In this document: piece by piece, positions 1 through 5,521 of the stretch
Numbering within the stretch: the stretch's first letter is position 1
Layout of the letters: each line of letters opens with the position of its first letter
DNA from: an uncultured Clostridia bacterium
GTDB taxonomy: Bacteria; Bacillota; Clostridia; Oscillospirales; Ruminococcaceae
Direction of reading: 5' to 3'
Length of the DNA: 5,521 bases
NCBI GenBank assembly: GCA_946056455.1
Contig: CAMGJS010000084.1
Span: forward strand, 1 to 5,521
Notes under the pieces: generated by a model
Databases searched by the model: none
What the model was told of the DNA's origin: nothing
Seen by the model: only the letters and a program-made list of their open reading frames with translations
Position numbers and translations under genes: made by a program

Positions 1-43
1 GCAACGGGATAGCAAAAGTGGATGCGAATGGAAAGAGTTAAAC

Positions 44-170
44 GATTTTTTGCGTTTCAGCAAAAAATCAGGCTCCGCGCCAGCGGTCGTGTTTTGCTTT
101 CTTTTTCACGAAATAAAAAGAAAGTCGCCCTCCGCAGAGGGCGAAACTCTTCTGCTTCGCCGACAGCGAA
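44..170. repeat. Chain of short perfect inverted repeats (intergenic repeat element)
   Basis: This non-coding stretch beyond the glgP terminator is packed with back-to-back hairpins. They are: gattttttgc (44-53) with gcaaaaaatc (60-69), a 10-bp stem and 6-base loop; ccgc (75-78) with gcgg (83-86), a weaker 4-bp stem; ctttcttttt (97-106) with aaaaagaaag (115-124), a 10-bp stem and 8-base loop; tcgccctc (125-132) with gagggcga (137-144), an 8-bp stem and 4-base loop; and ttcgc (156-160) with gcgaa (166-170). The density of perfect stems is far above chance and no convincing reading frame covers it. It resembles dispersed intergenic repeats that I associate with ruminococcal genomes, but that is recollection and not a search result. 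Alternatives are a MITE-like remnant, a structured RNA, or back-up terminators. Bases 1-43 show nothing recognisable, and the element may extend past the window edge. Confidence 0.6.
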
Positions 171-184
171 ACCTTGAACAATAT

Positions 185-212
185 AAAAAGGGTATCTTGC
201 GATACCCTTTTT
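185..212 (-). terminator. Intrinsic terminator of glgP, probably bidirectional
   Basis: It starts six bases after the glgP stop codon. Read on the minus strand, the stem AAAAAGGGTATC pairs perfectly with GATACCCTTTTT (12 bp) around a GCAA tetraloop, a stable GNRA type. The 3' arm ends in a run of five T that serves as the U-tract. The A-tract on the other side mirrors it, so the same hairpin could also stop transcripts arriving on the plus strand from the left. Confidence 0.9.
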
Positions 213-218
213 AAAAAT

Positions 219-2615
219 TTACTTCGTAAGATTCCAGATGTCCCTTGCATAATCCTCAACTGCTCTGTCGGCGGAGAATATTCCCGCGCCTGCGATATTG
301 TTGAGCGACATCTTGTTCCAGGCGTTTGCGTCCGTGTATTTTTCCGAGGAGAACTTCTGCGCTCTGCGGTAGTCCTCAAAGTCTGCAAGAACCATATACG
401 GGTCTTTAAAGCGGAGCGAATTTGCAACCTCTTCAAAGGTACAGCCGTTAATTCCGCGATACATTCTCTCGATAGCCGCCTTGATAACGGGGTCTTCGTT
501 GTAGTAAACCTCGGGGTTGTAGCCCGACGCCTTCTTCTGAAGAACTTCGTCCTTGAGCATACCGAAGGTGATGATGTTTTCTTTTCCGACAGCCTCGCCT
601 ATTTCAATGTTAGCGCCGTCGAATGTTCCCAGCGTTACAGCGCCGTTAAGCATAAGCTTCATATTTCCCGTGCCCGAAGCTTCTGTTCCAGCAAGGGAAA
701 TCTGCTCAGAAATATCGCTGGCAGGCATAAGGATTTCCGACAAAGTAACCTTGTAATCTTCAAGGAAGTAAACGGCAAGCTTCTTGTTTATCTTGTCGTT
801 CTTGCGGATTTCCTCGGAAATAGCCCATATCATCTTGATGATCTGCTTTGCAAGATAATATCCGGGAGCAGCCTTTGCCGCAAAGATATATGTCTTGGGA
901 GCAAAGTCCATATCGGGATTTTCAAGAAGCTCGTTGTACTGAGCGAGAATGTTCAGCGCGTTGAGGTGCTGACGCTTGTATTCGTGAAGTCTCTTTACCT
1001 GAACATCGAAAATGCTGTCGGTGTTGAGAACAACGCCTGTATGCTGTTTTATATACTTTGCAAAGTTTTCCTTGTTCTGCTTTTTGACCTTTGCAAGCTT
1101 TGAGAGTACCTGTGTATCGTTTTCAAATACGCAGAACTTTTTGAGTTCGGAAGCGTCTTTAAGGAATTTATCGCCGATTGTTTCTTTAAGAAGATTTGTA
1201 AGTCCGGGGTTGGACTGATAGAGCCATCTTCTGTAAGCGATACCGTTTGTGACATTCTTGAACTTGTGGGGAGTGTCAAGGAACTCGTTGTTGAATACCT
1301 CGTGCTTGATAATCTCCGAATGAAGCTTCGAAACGCCGTTTACGCTGTGCGAAGCGTCAAGACAAAGGTTTGCCATATGTATCTGATTATTCTGAATGAT
1401 GGACATTCTTGAAACTCTTCCCGGGTCGCCCGTTCTTTCCATAAGAGCGGAGCAGTAACGCTGGTTGATTTCGCAGATAATGGAGTAGATACGGGGAATG
1501 ACCTCTTTGACAAGGTTCTGGTCCCACTTTTCAAGAGCTTCCGCCATAACCGTGTGGTTGGTGTAGGCAAAGGTGTTGCGAACGATATGCCAAGCCTTGT
1601 TCCAGCTGTAACCGCAGTCGTCAAGCAGAATACGCATAAGCTCGGGGATAGCCAGTGTGGGGTGAGTGTCGTTGATATGTATTGCAACCTTTTCGTGCAG
1701 ATTGTCAAGTGTGCCGTAAACGCTCATATGGTGATTTACAATATCACCGATTGAAGCGGCGCAGAGGAAATACTGCTGACGAAGACGGAGCGATTTACCT
1801 TCAAGGTGGTTATCGTTGGGGTAAAGCACCTTTGAAATAGCCTGAGCCATACTGTTCTGTCCAAGAGCCTTTGCATAGTCGCCCTGGTTGAACATATTCA
1901 TATCGAATGAGGGCGATTTTGCCTGCCAGAGTCTTAAAACCGATACAGCCTCGGTGTCATAACCCGAAACATACATATCATAGGGAACGGCAAGAACTGT
2001 TGTGTAGTCAACATGAGAAACATGATGATACTGATTGTCCCAGTATTCGTTGAGCTTGCCGTCAAAATGAATTTCAACGCTCTTGTCAAGCTTGGGGACA
2101 AGCCATACCTGACCGCCGGGGAGCCAGTTGTCGGGGAGCTCTGTCTGCCAGCCGTTTTCGATTTTCTGTCTGAAAATGCCGTATTCATAGCATATAGAAT
2201 AGCCCATTGCGGCATAGCCCTGGGTTGCAAGACCGTCAAGGTAACAAGCGGCAAGTCTGCCGAGACCGCCGTTTCCGAGTCCCGCGTCAGGCTCGTATTC
2301 ATAGATATTGTCAAGCTTTATGCCGTATTCCTTGAGAATATCCCTTACATCGTCCTGAATACCGAGGTTATAGAGAGAAGTTTTGAGCGAACGGCCCATA
2401 AGAAATTCCATCGAGAGATAATAAACCTGCTTTTTGCCCTCGGAATGTATCTTATTCATAAACTTTCTGCGCTTTTTTCTGAGTTCGGATACAATAACCG
2501 AAGAAAGCGCCTCGTAAACCTGCTTGTCCGAAGCTTCGTCGGGATTGAGGTTATACTCCATCTGAACTTTATGGACAAATTCCTCTTTGAGTTCTTTTTT
2601 TGTTATTTCTTGCAT
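219..2615 (-). CDS. glgP: Glycogen/starch/maltodextrin phosphorylase (GT35 family)
   Basis: This cytoplasmic PLP enzyme removes glucose units from the non-reducing ends of alpha-1,4-glucans with phosphate, giving glucose-1-phosphate. The product is 798 residues, normal for bacterial members. Visible family blocks, numbered from the chosen start, are YYLSMEFLMGR (65-75), the DAGLGNGGLGR substrate loop (111-121), HINDTHP (313-319), VTNGIAYRRWL (455-465), VKRLHEYKRQHLN (540-552) and the PLP site EASGTGNMK, with the Schiff-base lysine at K653 (bases 657-659). The reading frame is intact with no missing block. An in-frame ATG at 2633 would add six residues (MNGGKD). I prefer 2615 because GGTGG lies 7 bases upstream of it (2623-2627), whereas nothing like a ribosome binding site precedes 2633, which would be only about 20 bases from the predicted transcript start. 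It has its own promoter and terminator, so it is probably monocistronic, although no terminator separates it from the exporter pair upstream. No regulatory N-terminal extension of the animal type is present. Whether glycogen or maltodextrin is the main substrate cannot be told from sequence. Confidence 0.97.
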   Translation of the reverse strand: MQEITKKELKEEFVHKVQMEYNLNPDEASDKQVYEALSSVIVSELRKKRRKFMNKIHSEGKKQVYYLSMEFLMGRSLKTSLYNLGIQDDVRDILKEYGIKLDNIYEYEPDAGLGNGGLGRLAACYLDGLATQGYAAMGYSICYEYGIFRQKIENGWQTELPDNWLPGGQVWLVPKLDKSVEIHFDGKLNEYWDNQYHHVSHVDYTTVLAVPYDMYVSGYDTEAVSVLRLWQAKSPSFDMNMFNQGDYAKALGQNSMAQAISKVLYPNDNHLEGKSLRLRQQYFLCAASIGDIVNHHMSVYGTLDNLHEKVAIHINDTHPTLAIPELMRILLDDCGYSWNKAWHIVRNTFAYTNHTVMAEALEKWDQNLVKEVIPRIYSIICEINQRYCSALMERTGDPGRVSRMSIIQNNQIHMANLCLDASHSVNGVSKLHSEIIKHEVFNNEFLDTPHKFKNVTNGIAYRRWLYQSNPGLTNLLKETIGDKFLKDASELKKFCVFENDTQVLSKLAKVKKQNKENFAKYIKQHTGVVLNTDSIFDVQVKRLHEYKRQHLNALNILAQYNELLENPDMDFAPKTYIFAAKAAPGYYLAKQIIKMIWAISEEIRKNDKINKKLAVYFLEDYKVTLSEILMPASDISEQISLAGTEASGTGNMKLMLNGAVTLGTFDGANIEIGEAVGKENIITFGMLKDEVLQKKASGYNPEVYYNEDPVIKAAIERMYRGINGCTFEEVANSLRFKDPYMVLADFEDYRRAQKFSSEKYTDANAWNKMSLNNIAGAGIFSADRAVEDYARDIWNLTK

Positions 2616-2622
2616 ATCTTTA

Positions 2623-2627
2623 CCACC
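2623..2627 (-). promoter_or_regulatory. Ribosome binding site that decides the glgP start
   Basis: GGTGG on the minus strand sits 7 bases before the ATG at 2613-2615 and overlaps the codons following the earlier in-frame ATG at 2631-2633. It is an imperfect Shine-Dalgarno (one mismatch to AGGAGG). The earlier ATG is preceded by TTTGCAAATAT, which has no purine-rich match, so this site favours the shorter protein. Confidence 0.55.
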
Positions 2628-2659
2628 ATTCATATATTTGCAAATTTACATACAAGAGT

Positions 2660-2688
2660 ATTATATACCATTTTCGGATTTATTTCAA
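2660..2688 (-). promoter_or_regulatory. Sigma-A (sigma-70) type promoter of glgP
   Basis: On the minus strand, TTGAAA (2683-2688) is followed by a 17-bp spacer and a perfect TATAAT (2660-2665). T-rich tracts upstream of the -35 (about 2691-2725) could act as an UP element. The predicted start of transcription is near 2653, leaving a leader of about 38 bases before the ATG at 2615. No operator palindrome or catabolite-control box is evident at the promoter. Confidence 0.8.
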
Positions 2689-2774
2689 TACAAAACAAAA
2701 ACATATCACAAAAATTGTAGGTTTAGGAAAAAATTTTCAATAATTTTACACATTCATAGTCAAATAGGTTAAAT

Positions 2775-3203
2775 TTATGCCTTTTTGCGCTTTCTGAAAA
2801 CGGTTGAAACTCCCATCACGCCAAGAGCAATAGCCGCCGCTATTCCCACGGAGCGGACAAGATTTGAAAAAAACAGCTCGGTGTTGTTTGTGGTGAAGTT
2901 GAGCATAGTGTCGTAAATCAGCTTTCCGGGCACAAGCGGAATAAGCCCCGTAACGAGAAAAACGGTAACGGGAGTTTTTCTCACCCTTGCAAAAATCTCA
3001 CAAAAGACCGTCATAACGGCGGCGGCAAAGAGGTATGCGGGGGTTTCGTATTCGGGCAGGATATAAAACGCTACCGTGAACGCTATCCACGATATTACTC
3101 CCGAAAGTGTGGAAAAAATAAGGTTTTTCCCCTTTGTGTTGAATATTACCGAAAAAGCAAGGGAGGATAACGCTACCGAGATAAATTCGAGAAAAAGTCT
3201 CAC
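2775..3203 (-). CDS. ThrE/YjjB-type exporter subunit (ThrE_2, DUF3815 family), small half
   Basis: A 142-residue integral membrane protein, the C-terminal half of a threonine/serine-exporter-type carrier that in Corynebacterium ThrE is fused to the N-terminal half. About five membrane segments are visible (roughly 3-21, 28-49, 55-73, 78-95 and 113-135). The family signature appears as FAR..KTPVTVF (71-82) followed by IPLVPGKLIYDTM (88-100), and the protein ends in a basic tail RKRKKA. It starts at GTG (3201-3203), overlapping the TGA stop of the upstream partner by four bases (GTGA). A strong AAAGGGGG site (3211-3218) lies 7 bases upstream, so translation of the two halves is probably coupled. 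It should form one transporter with the neighbouring subunit. The cargo is uncertain: threonine/serine in Corynebacterium ThrE, succinate in E. coli YjjPB. No clear GC-rich terminator follows the stop codon. Confidence 0.88.
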   Translation of the reverse strand: MRLFLEFISVALSSLAFSVIFNTKGKNLIFSTLSGVISWIAFTVAFYILPEYETPAYLFAAAVMTVFCEIFARVRKTPVTVFLVTGLIPLVPGKLIYDTMLNFTTNNTELFFSNLVRSVGIAAAIALGVMGVSTVFRKRKKA

Positions 3204-3958
3204 AAAACCGCCCCCTTTGCAAAAAACATCACGGAAACGCCTATCGCTATGCCGAAAGCCGTCAGAATGGCCTCGGCAAGCCCCGACATTCCCGAAAGAT
3301 AATCCTCCGCCATAAAATCGCGCATACAGTTTGTAAGAGCAATTCCGGGGACAAGCGTCATCAGAGCGCCTGTCATTGCGCTTTCGGGATTGTGAGAAAA
3401 TCCCGTCATTTCTGCAATAAGGGTGACAAAGGCAATAAGCGTCGCCGAAAGAATACTCTTGAAAAAGATATTATAACGCTGTCTGTCAAGCAGATAAAGA
3501 AGTATTCTTGTCATAGCGGCGGCAACAAGAGCCGTAACTATATCCCCTGCCGTTCCACCAAAGAATATAGCATACGAAAGTCCCACAGCGGCAAATGCAC
3601 AAATCTGGGCAAAAACGCCTGAACCCTTTTCTTCCTTTATTTTTGCAAGCTGTTTTCTTGCCATAAGAATATCGGGCTTTGTTTCACATATCCTTCTTGA
3701 AAGTGCATTAAGCTGTTCAAGGCGATAAAGGTTTGTATCGCGGTATTTTATCCTTGCCGATTTTGTCAGCGGCAGGGAATTATCCGAAACCGTCGCTATT
3801 ATATTCACGGGAGTAGCCGAAACCTCGGCGTCATTACAGCCGTAAGCCGAGAGAATTCTTGTCATCGTTTCCTCAACGCGCTGTATCTCTGCGCCACAGT
3901 TCAAAAGCTCAACCCCGACATCAACGGCAAAATTCAGTATCGTTCCCTTTGATTTCAT
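3200..3958 (-). CDS. ThrE/YjjP-type exporter subunit (DUF1212 family), large half
   Basis: A 252-residue partner of the small subunit encoded next. The soluble N-terminal region (about 1-112) carries the DUF1212 signature: NCGAEIQRVEETMTRI.AYG (20-40), ATPVNIIATVSD (48-59), and R..D.NL..LEQLNALSR (73-88). Five membrane segments follow (roughly 114-133, 136-157, 163-184, 193-211 and 222-247), with the conserved LVPGIALTNCMRDFMAEDYLSG stretch at 202-223. In this family the N-terminal soluble part is cytoplasmic and the membrane part makes the carrier with the YjjB-like subunit. The ATG at 3956-3958 is supported by GAGGAG (3964-3969) five bases upstream. The gene follows the terminator of the preceding operon by only 28 bases and I cannot pick out a convincing promoter of its own. 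It may be read from terminator read-through or from a promoter overlapping the hairpin. Substrate cannot be assigned beyond small amino acids or dicarboxylates. Confidence 0.9.
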   Translation of the reverse strand: MKSKGTILNFAVDVGVELLNCGAEIQRVEETMTRILSAYGCNDAEVSATPVNIIATVSDNSLPLTKSARIKYRDTNLYRLEQLNALSRRICETKPDILMARKQLAKIKEEKGSGVFAQICAFAAVGLSYAIFFGGTAGDIVTALVAAAMTRILLYLLDRQRYNIFFKSILSATLIAFVTLIAEMTGFSHNPESAMTGALMTLVPGIALTNCMRDFMAEDYLSGMSGLAEAILTAFGIAIGVSVMFFAKGAVL

Positions 3959-3986
3959 AAGCGCTCCTCTTTTTTATCCTTAAAAC

Positions 3987-4008
3987 AAAAGAACGCCGAA
4001 AGGCGTTC
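3987..4008 (-). terminator. Intrinsic terminator after the response regulator/CheX operon
   Basis: On the minus strand, GAACGCC (4002-4008) pairs perfectly with GGCGTTC (3991-3997) around a TTTC loop. TTTTGTTTT follows directly (first four T at 3987-3990). It lies 36 bases after the stop codon of the CheX-domain gene and only 28 bases before the exporter start codon. The plus-strand reading has a GAAA loop and a later T-rich tract (4010-4029), so weak termination in that direction is also possible. Confidence 0.82.
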
Positions 4009-4044
4009 CCTTTGCTTTTTTTATTTTTTGTGAAATATCGCCTT

Positions 4045-4950
4045 TTATTCTGCACTTACATTGCAGGATGATACGATAACCGATACTGTTCCGAATGGGA
4101 AGCAGATAGGCATTGAGAACATTTCACCATTCTTTGCGATAAGCTTTGCGCTTTCAACGACCTTCTGCGGTTCAAGCTGTAATTCTGTCTGTTTGTTGTT
4201 GGACATATTAACGGTGAAAAGTCCGTTATGAAGGTTTAAGAATTCCGCAACGGACTCTCTTGCCATTTCGTCAAATTCGGTGAGCTCTTCGCCCGAATAT
4301 CTTGCGGCAAATTCCGTAAGAGCTGCCGCCGAGCCCTCAATCGCGGTGAATACCGTTCCCTTGCCGTTGATAAGCTGATATGCAGCCTTGTCCGCTTTAT
4401 ATTCCTTTACCGATTCGGGTGCGAGAGGAATAAAGTCGCCGCCGACAAAACGGATAATGTTCTTGAACACAAGCGAAACATAATCCGTAAAGAAGTCAAT
4501 GTTGCCGTCAAAGGTGTTGAATATGTAAAAATTGCGGATAATCGTGTCAATTTTTCGGTTCTGGTCGTCGGTGAAGTCGCTTTCTTCAATAAGGTTGTTC
4601 TGCTTGTACTTTGCAAGAGCCTCGGCAAACTGTTCGTTTGTGAGATAGCCTTTGTCAACAAGCGCCTGTCCGAGAACAAGGTGAGCCTGCTTCTGGTTTG
4701 AGAGGAGTTCTTCAACCTGAGCCTCGGTAACAAAGCCCTTTTCAACGGCAATGTCGCCGAAACGCTTGTCTGCGCGCTGCTGTTCAGCGTGGACCTCGTC
4801 AACCTGCTTTGCGGTCATATATCCTGCATTAATTGCAAGAACGCCGAGCTTTGCGCGAACGACCTTCTGCATTTCAAGAGCTTCGATAAGCTGCTGCTTT
4901 GTTACAAGCTTTTCATTAAAAAGATAGTTTCCAAAAAATTGTGTAAACAT
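4045..4950 (-). CDS. Four-repeat (MshEN/GspE-N-like) protein with C-terminal CheX-like phosphatase domain
   Basis: A 301-residue soluble protein with no signal peptide or membrane segment. Residues 4-118 are four repeats with a strict 29-residue period: the glycines at 7, 36, 65 and 94, the threonines at 17, 46, 75 and 104, and the glutamines at 20, 49, 78 and 107 all line up, giving a LG..L...G.LT..Q..EAL..Q pattern. This resembles the N-terminal domain of type II secretion/pilus ATPases (GspE-N, MshEN), some of which bind cyclic di-GMP. Residues from about 130 to the end look like a CheX/CheC-family domain. The signature ESVAEFLNLHNG contains E236 and N239, matching the E..N pair that CheC/CheX phosphatases use against CheY-phosphate, followed by G243. 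The ATG at 4948-4950 begins right at repeat 1. Its AAGGA ribosome site (4962-4966) lies inside the last codons of the upstream response regulator, whose stop is six bases away. The two genes are therefore almost certainly co-transcribed and functionally paired. Phosphatase activity and any nucleotide binding are inferred, not shown. Confidence 0.8.
   Translation of the reverse strand: MFTQFFGNYLFNEKLVTKQQLIEALEMQKVVRAKLGVLAINAGYMTAKQVDEVHAEQQRADKRFGDIAVEKGFVTEAQVEELLSNQKQAHLVLGQALVDKGYLTNEQFAEALAKYKQNNLIEESDFTDDQNRKIDTIIRNFYIFNTFDGNIDFFTDYVSLVFKNIIRFVGGDFIPLAPESVKEYKADKAAYQLINGKGTVFTAIEGSAAALTEFAARYSGEELTEFDEMARESVAEFLNLHNGLFTVNMSNNKQTELQLEPQKVVESAKLIAKNGEMFSMPICFPFGTVSVIVSSCNVSAE
4603..4941 (-). 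repeat. Four 29-residue (87-base) repeats inside the CheX-domain gene
   Basis: This segment encodes residues 4-116 as four tandem copies of one helical motif. Copy anchors are FFGNYL, KLGVLA, RFGDIA and VLGQAL, each followed ten residues after its glycine by TKQQ, TAKQ, TEAQ and TNEQ respectively. The first three copies end in Q (28, 57, 86) and the fourth has Y115 there. The basic residue that precedes LG in cyclic di-GMP-binding MshEN motifs is F5, K34, R63 and V92, so it is kept only in copies 2 and 3. The copies are diverged in DNA, so this is an old protein repeat and not a recent tandem duplication. Confidence 0.8.
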
Positions 4951-4956
4951 ATAAGG

Positions 4957-5334
4957 TTACTTCCTTTCGGCGATTTTTTCAAGAATTTTTGTTACATCGT
5001 CATAATTTATCGGCTTCTGCAAAAATTCATAAGCGCCTGCCGCAATAGCTATTTTAAGGTTTTCCTGCGTTCCGACTGAAGAAGCCATAACTACCTTTGC
5101 CGACGAGTCGTATGCAAGAATGTCAAGCAAAGCCTCAACTCCGCTCTTTTCGGGCATAACGATGTCCATAAAAACAATATCGGGCTTATTCGCCTTATAA
5201 ACGCTTACAGCTTCGTTTCCGTTAACAGCCTCAACGACATTTTCAATGCCGAGAGAAGCAAGATGGTCCTTCATCTTTTTTCTTACAAGAACGGAATCGT
5301 CGCTTATCTGAACTTTAATGTCTTTCATTTCCAT
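4957..5334 (-). CDS. CheY-like single-domain response regulator
   Basis: A 125-residue receiver domain with no output domain. The acidic pair D12-D13 (SDDS), phospho-acceptor D57 in DIVFMDIVMP (codon 5164-5166), switch serine S85 in VVMASSVG and lysine K107 in LQKP are all present, so phosphorylation chemistry should be intact. Upstream in-frame ATG and other starts would add up to 12 residues (from 5370), but AAGGAG (5342-5347) lies exactly 7 bases before the ATG at 5332-5334, making that start clear. It is the first gene of an operon with the CheX-like protein encoded six bases downstream, which is a candidate phosphatase for it. A single receiver acts by binding a partner protein when phosphorylated, as CheY does with the flagellar switch. 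No kinase, receptor or motility gene is in the window, so the partner is unknown and a role outside chemotaxis is possible. Confidence 0.93.
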   Translation of the reverse strand: MEMKDIKVQISDDSVLVRKKMKDHLASLGIENVVEAVNGNEAVSVYKANKPDIVFMDIVMPEKSGVEALLDILAYDSSAKVVMASSVGTQENLKIAIAAGAYEFLQKPINYDDVTKILEKIAERK

Positions 5335-5381
5335 AATAATTCTCCTTAGCAAACAGAATGGATTTAGCACTATACACTCTT

Positions 5382-5410
5382 ATTTTATAATACAAAAGAG
5401 CAAATTTCAA
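5382..5410 (-). promoter_or_regulatory. Sigma-A type promoter of the response regulator/CheX operon
   Basis: On the minus strand, TTGAAA (5405-5410) is separated by 17 bp from TAAAAT (5382-5387). The predicted transcript start is near 5375, giving a leader of about 40 bases with AAGGAG just before the ATG at 5334. The same -35 hexamer and spacing occur at the glgP promoter. A TATAGT at 5369-5374 is a competing -10 but lacks a good -35. Confidence 0.72.
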
Positions 5411-5521
5411 TAGCTTTTCAAAATATTTACGAAAATATGTAATCGGACTGTCGTTTTTTGTTAAAAAAACACAATTAATGGGGATAATTAATTAATTTGT
5501 AACATCCGCCGTATTGCATTT
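5411..5521. other. AT-rich intergenic region upstream of the operon, no gene seen
   Basis: No reading frame with a ribosome binding site is visible on either strand. The region contains short AT-only inverted repeats: atattt (5423-5428) with aaatat (5433-5438), gtttttt (5453-5459) with aaaaaac (5464-5470), and aattaat (5473-5479) with attaatt (5487-5493). Any of these could be a protein-binding site or an UP-like element for the promoter at 5382-5410, but in AT-rich DNA such pairs are expected by chance. The neighbouring gene beyond the window edge cannot be inferred. Confidence 0.5.

Noticed and set aside
1..184. CRISPR array at the left edge
   Set aside because: The hairpins differ in sequence from one another; there are no direct repeats with regular unique spacers.
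68..436. 122-codon minus-strand frame running from inside glgP through the terminator into the hairpin array
   Set aside because: It crosses a perfect terminator, overlaps glgP in another frame, and has a Lys/Arg/Thr/Ser-rich composition typical of shifted frames.
174..1103. Long open frame (309 codons) on the plus strand opposite the end of glgP
   Set aside because: It lies antisense to an intact, fully recognisable glgP frame, begins inside the terminator region, shows no family motifs and has no ribosome binding site. It is a by-product of codon bias in glgP.
2616..2633. Longer glgP start at 2633
   Set aside because: No ribosome binding site precedes it, and the only candidate site (GGTGG) falls inside the extension and points to the ATG at 2615. 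It remains possible.
2013..2720. 235-codon open frame on the plus strand opposite the start of glgP
   Set aside because: It is antisense to conserved glgP motifs and then runs through the glgP promoter; its composition looks like a reverse reading with no recognisable domain.
2717..2745. A- and T-rich inverted repeat after the exporter genes as a terminator
   Set aside because: The pairing is AT-only and about six base pairs, too weak to act as an intrinsic terminator.
5335..5370. Longer response regulator start at 5370
   Set aside because: The 12-residue extension would place the AAGGAG site inside the coding region, and it begins at about the predicted transcript start. The receiver fold is complete from 5334.
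5458..5488. Possible plus-strand promoter (TTGTTA, 19 bp, GATAAT) for a gene to the right
   Set aside because: Spacer is too long and the -35 weak; AT-rich DNA gives such matches by chance, and no gene is visible before the window ends.

Overview
The window is a chromosomal stretch in which every recognisable gene lies on the minus strand, so it reads from right to left. Five coding genes are supported: a single-domain CheY-like response regulator, a protein joining four 29-residue repeats to a CheX-like phosphatase domain, the two halves of a split ThrE/YjjP-YjjB exporter, and glycogen phosphorylase. Moderate GC content, strong AGGAG-type ribosome binding sites, AT-rich promoters and protein sequences of clostridial flavour suggest a Gram-positive anaerobe of the Clostridia, perhaps a Ruminococcus-like member of the Oscillospiraceae. 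That placement is an inference from style; no marker gene is present.

Layout, in the direction of transcription. Bases 5521 to 5335 hold AT-rich non-coding DNA and a good promoter (TTGAAA, 17 bp, TAAAAT). It drives a two-gene operon: the response regulator (5334-4957), then six bases later the repeat-CheX protein (4950-4045). A compact hairpin terminator at 3987-4008 ends this operon. The exporter pair follows (3958-3200 and 3203-2775) with a 4-base GTGA start/stop overlap. About 140 bases further on, glgP (2615-219) starts from its own near-consensus promoter (TTGAAA, 17 bp, TATAAT). It ends at a perfect 12-bp hairpin with a GCAA loop (185-212). The last 184 bases at the left edge carry a chain of further perfect hairpins and look like an intergenic repeat element.

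How the genes may work together. The first two genes look like a phosphorylation-signal module: a phospho-acceptor and a candidate phosphatase that could remove its phosphate. No kinase, receptor or flagellar gene is in view. The exporter pair belongs to the family that exports threonine/serine or, in E. coli YjjPB, succinate. GlgP releases glucose-1-phosphate from stored glycogen. A link between glycogen breakdown and export of an acidic fermentation product is plausible but is not shown by the sequence.

The most interesting item is the repeat-CheX fusion next to its likely CheY partner. The second is the hairpin array at the left edge. The rest of the window is ordinary.
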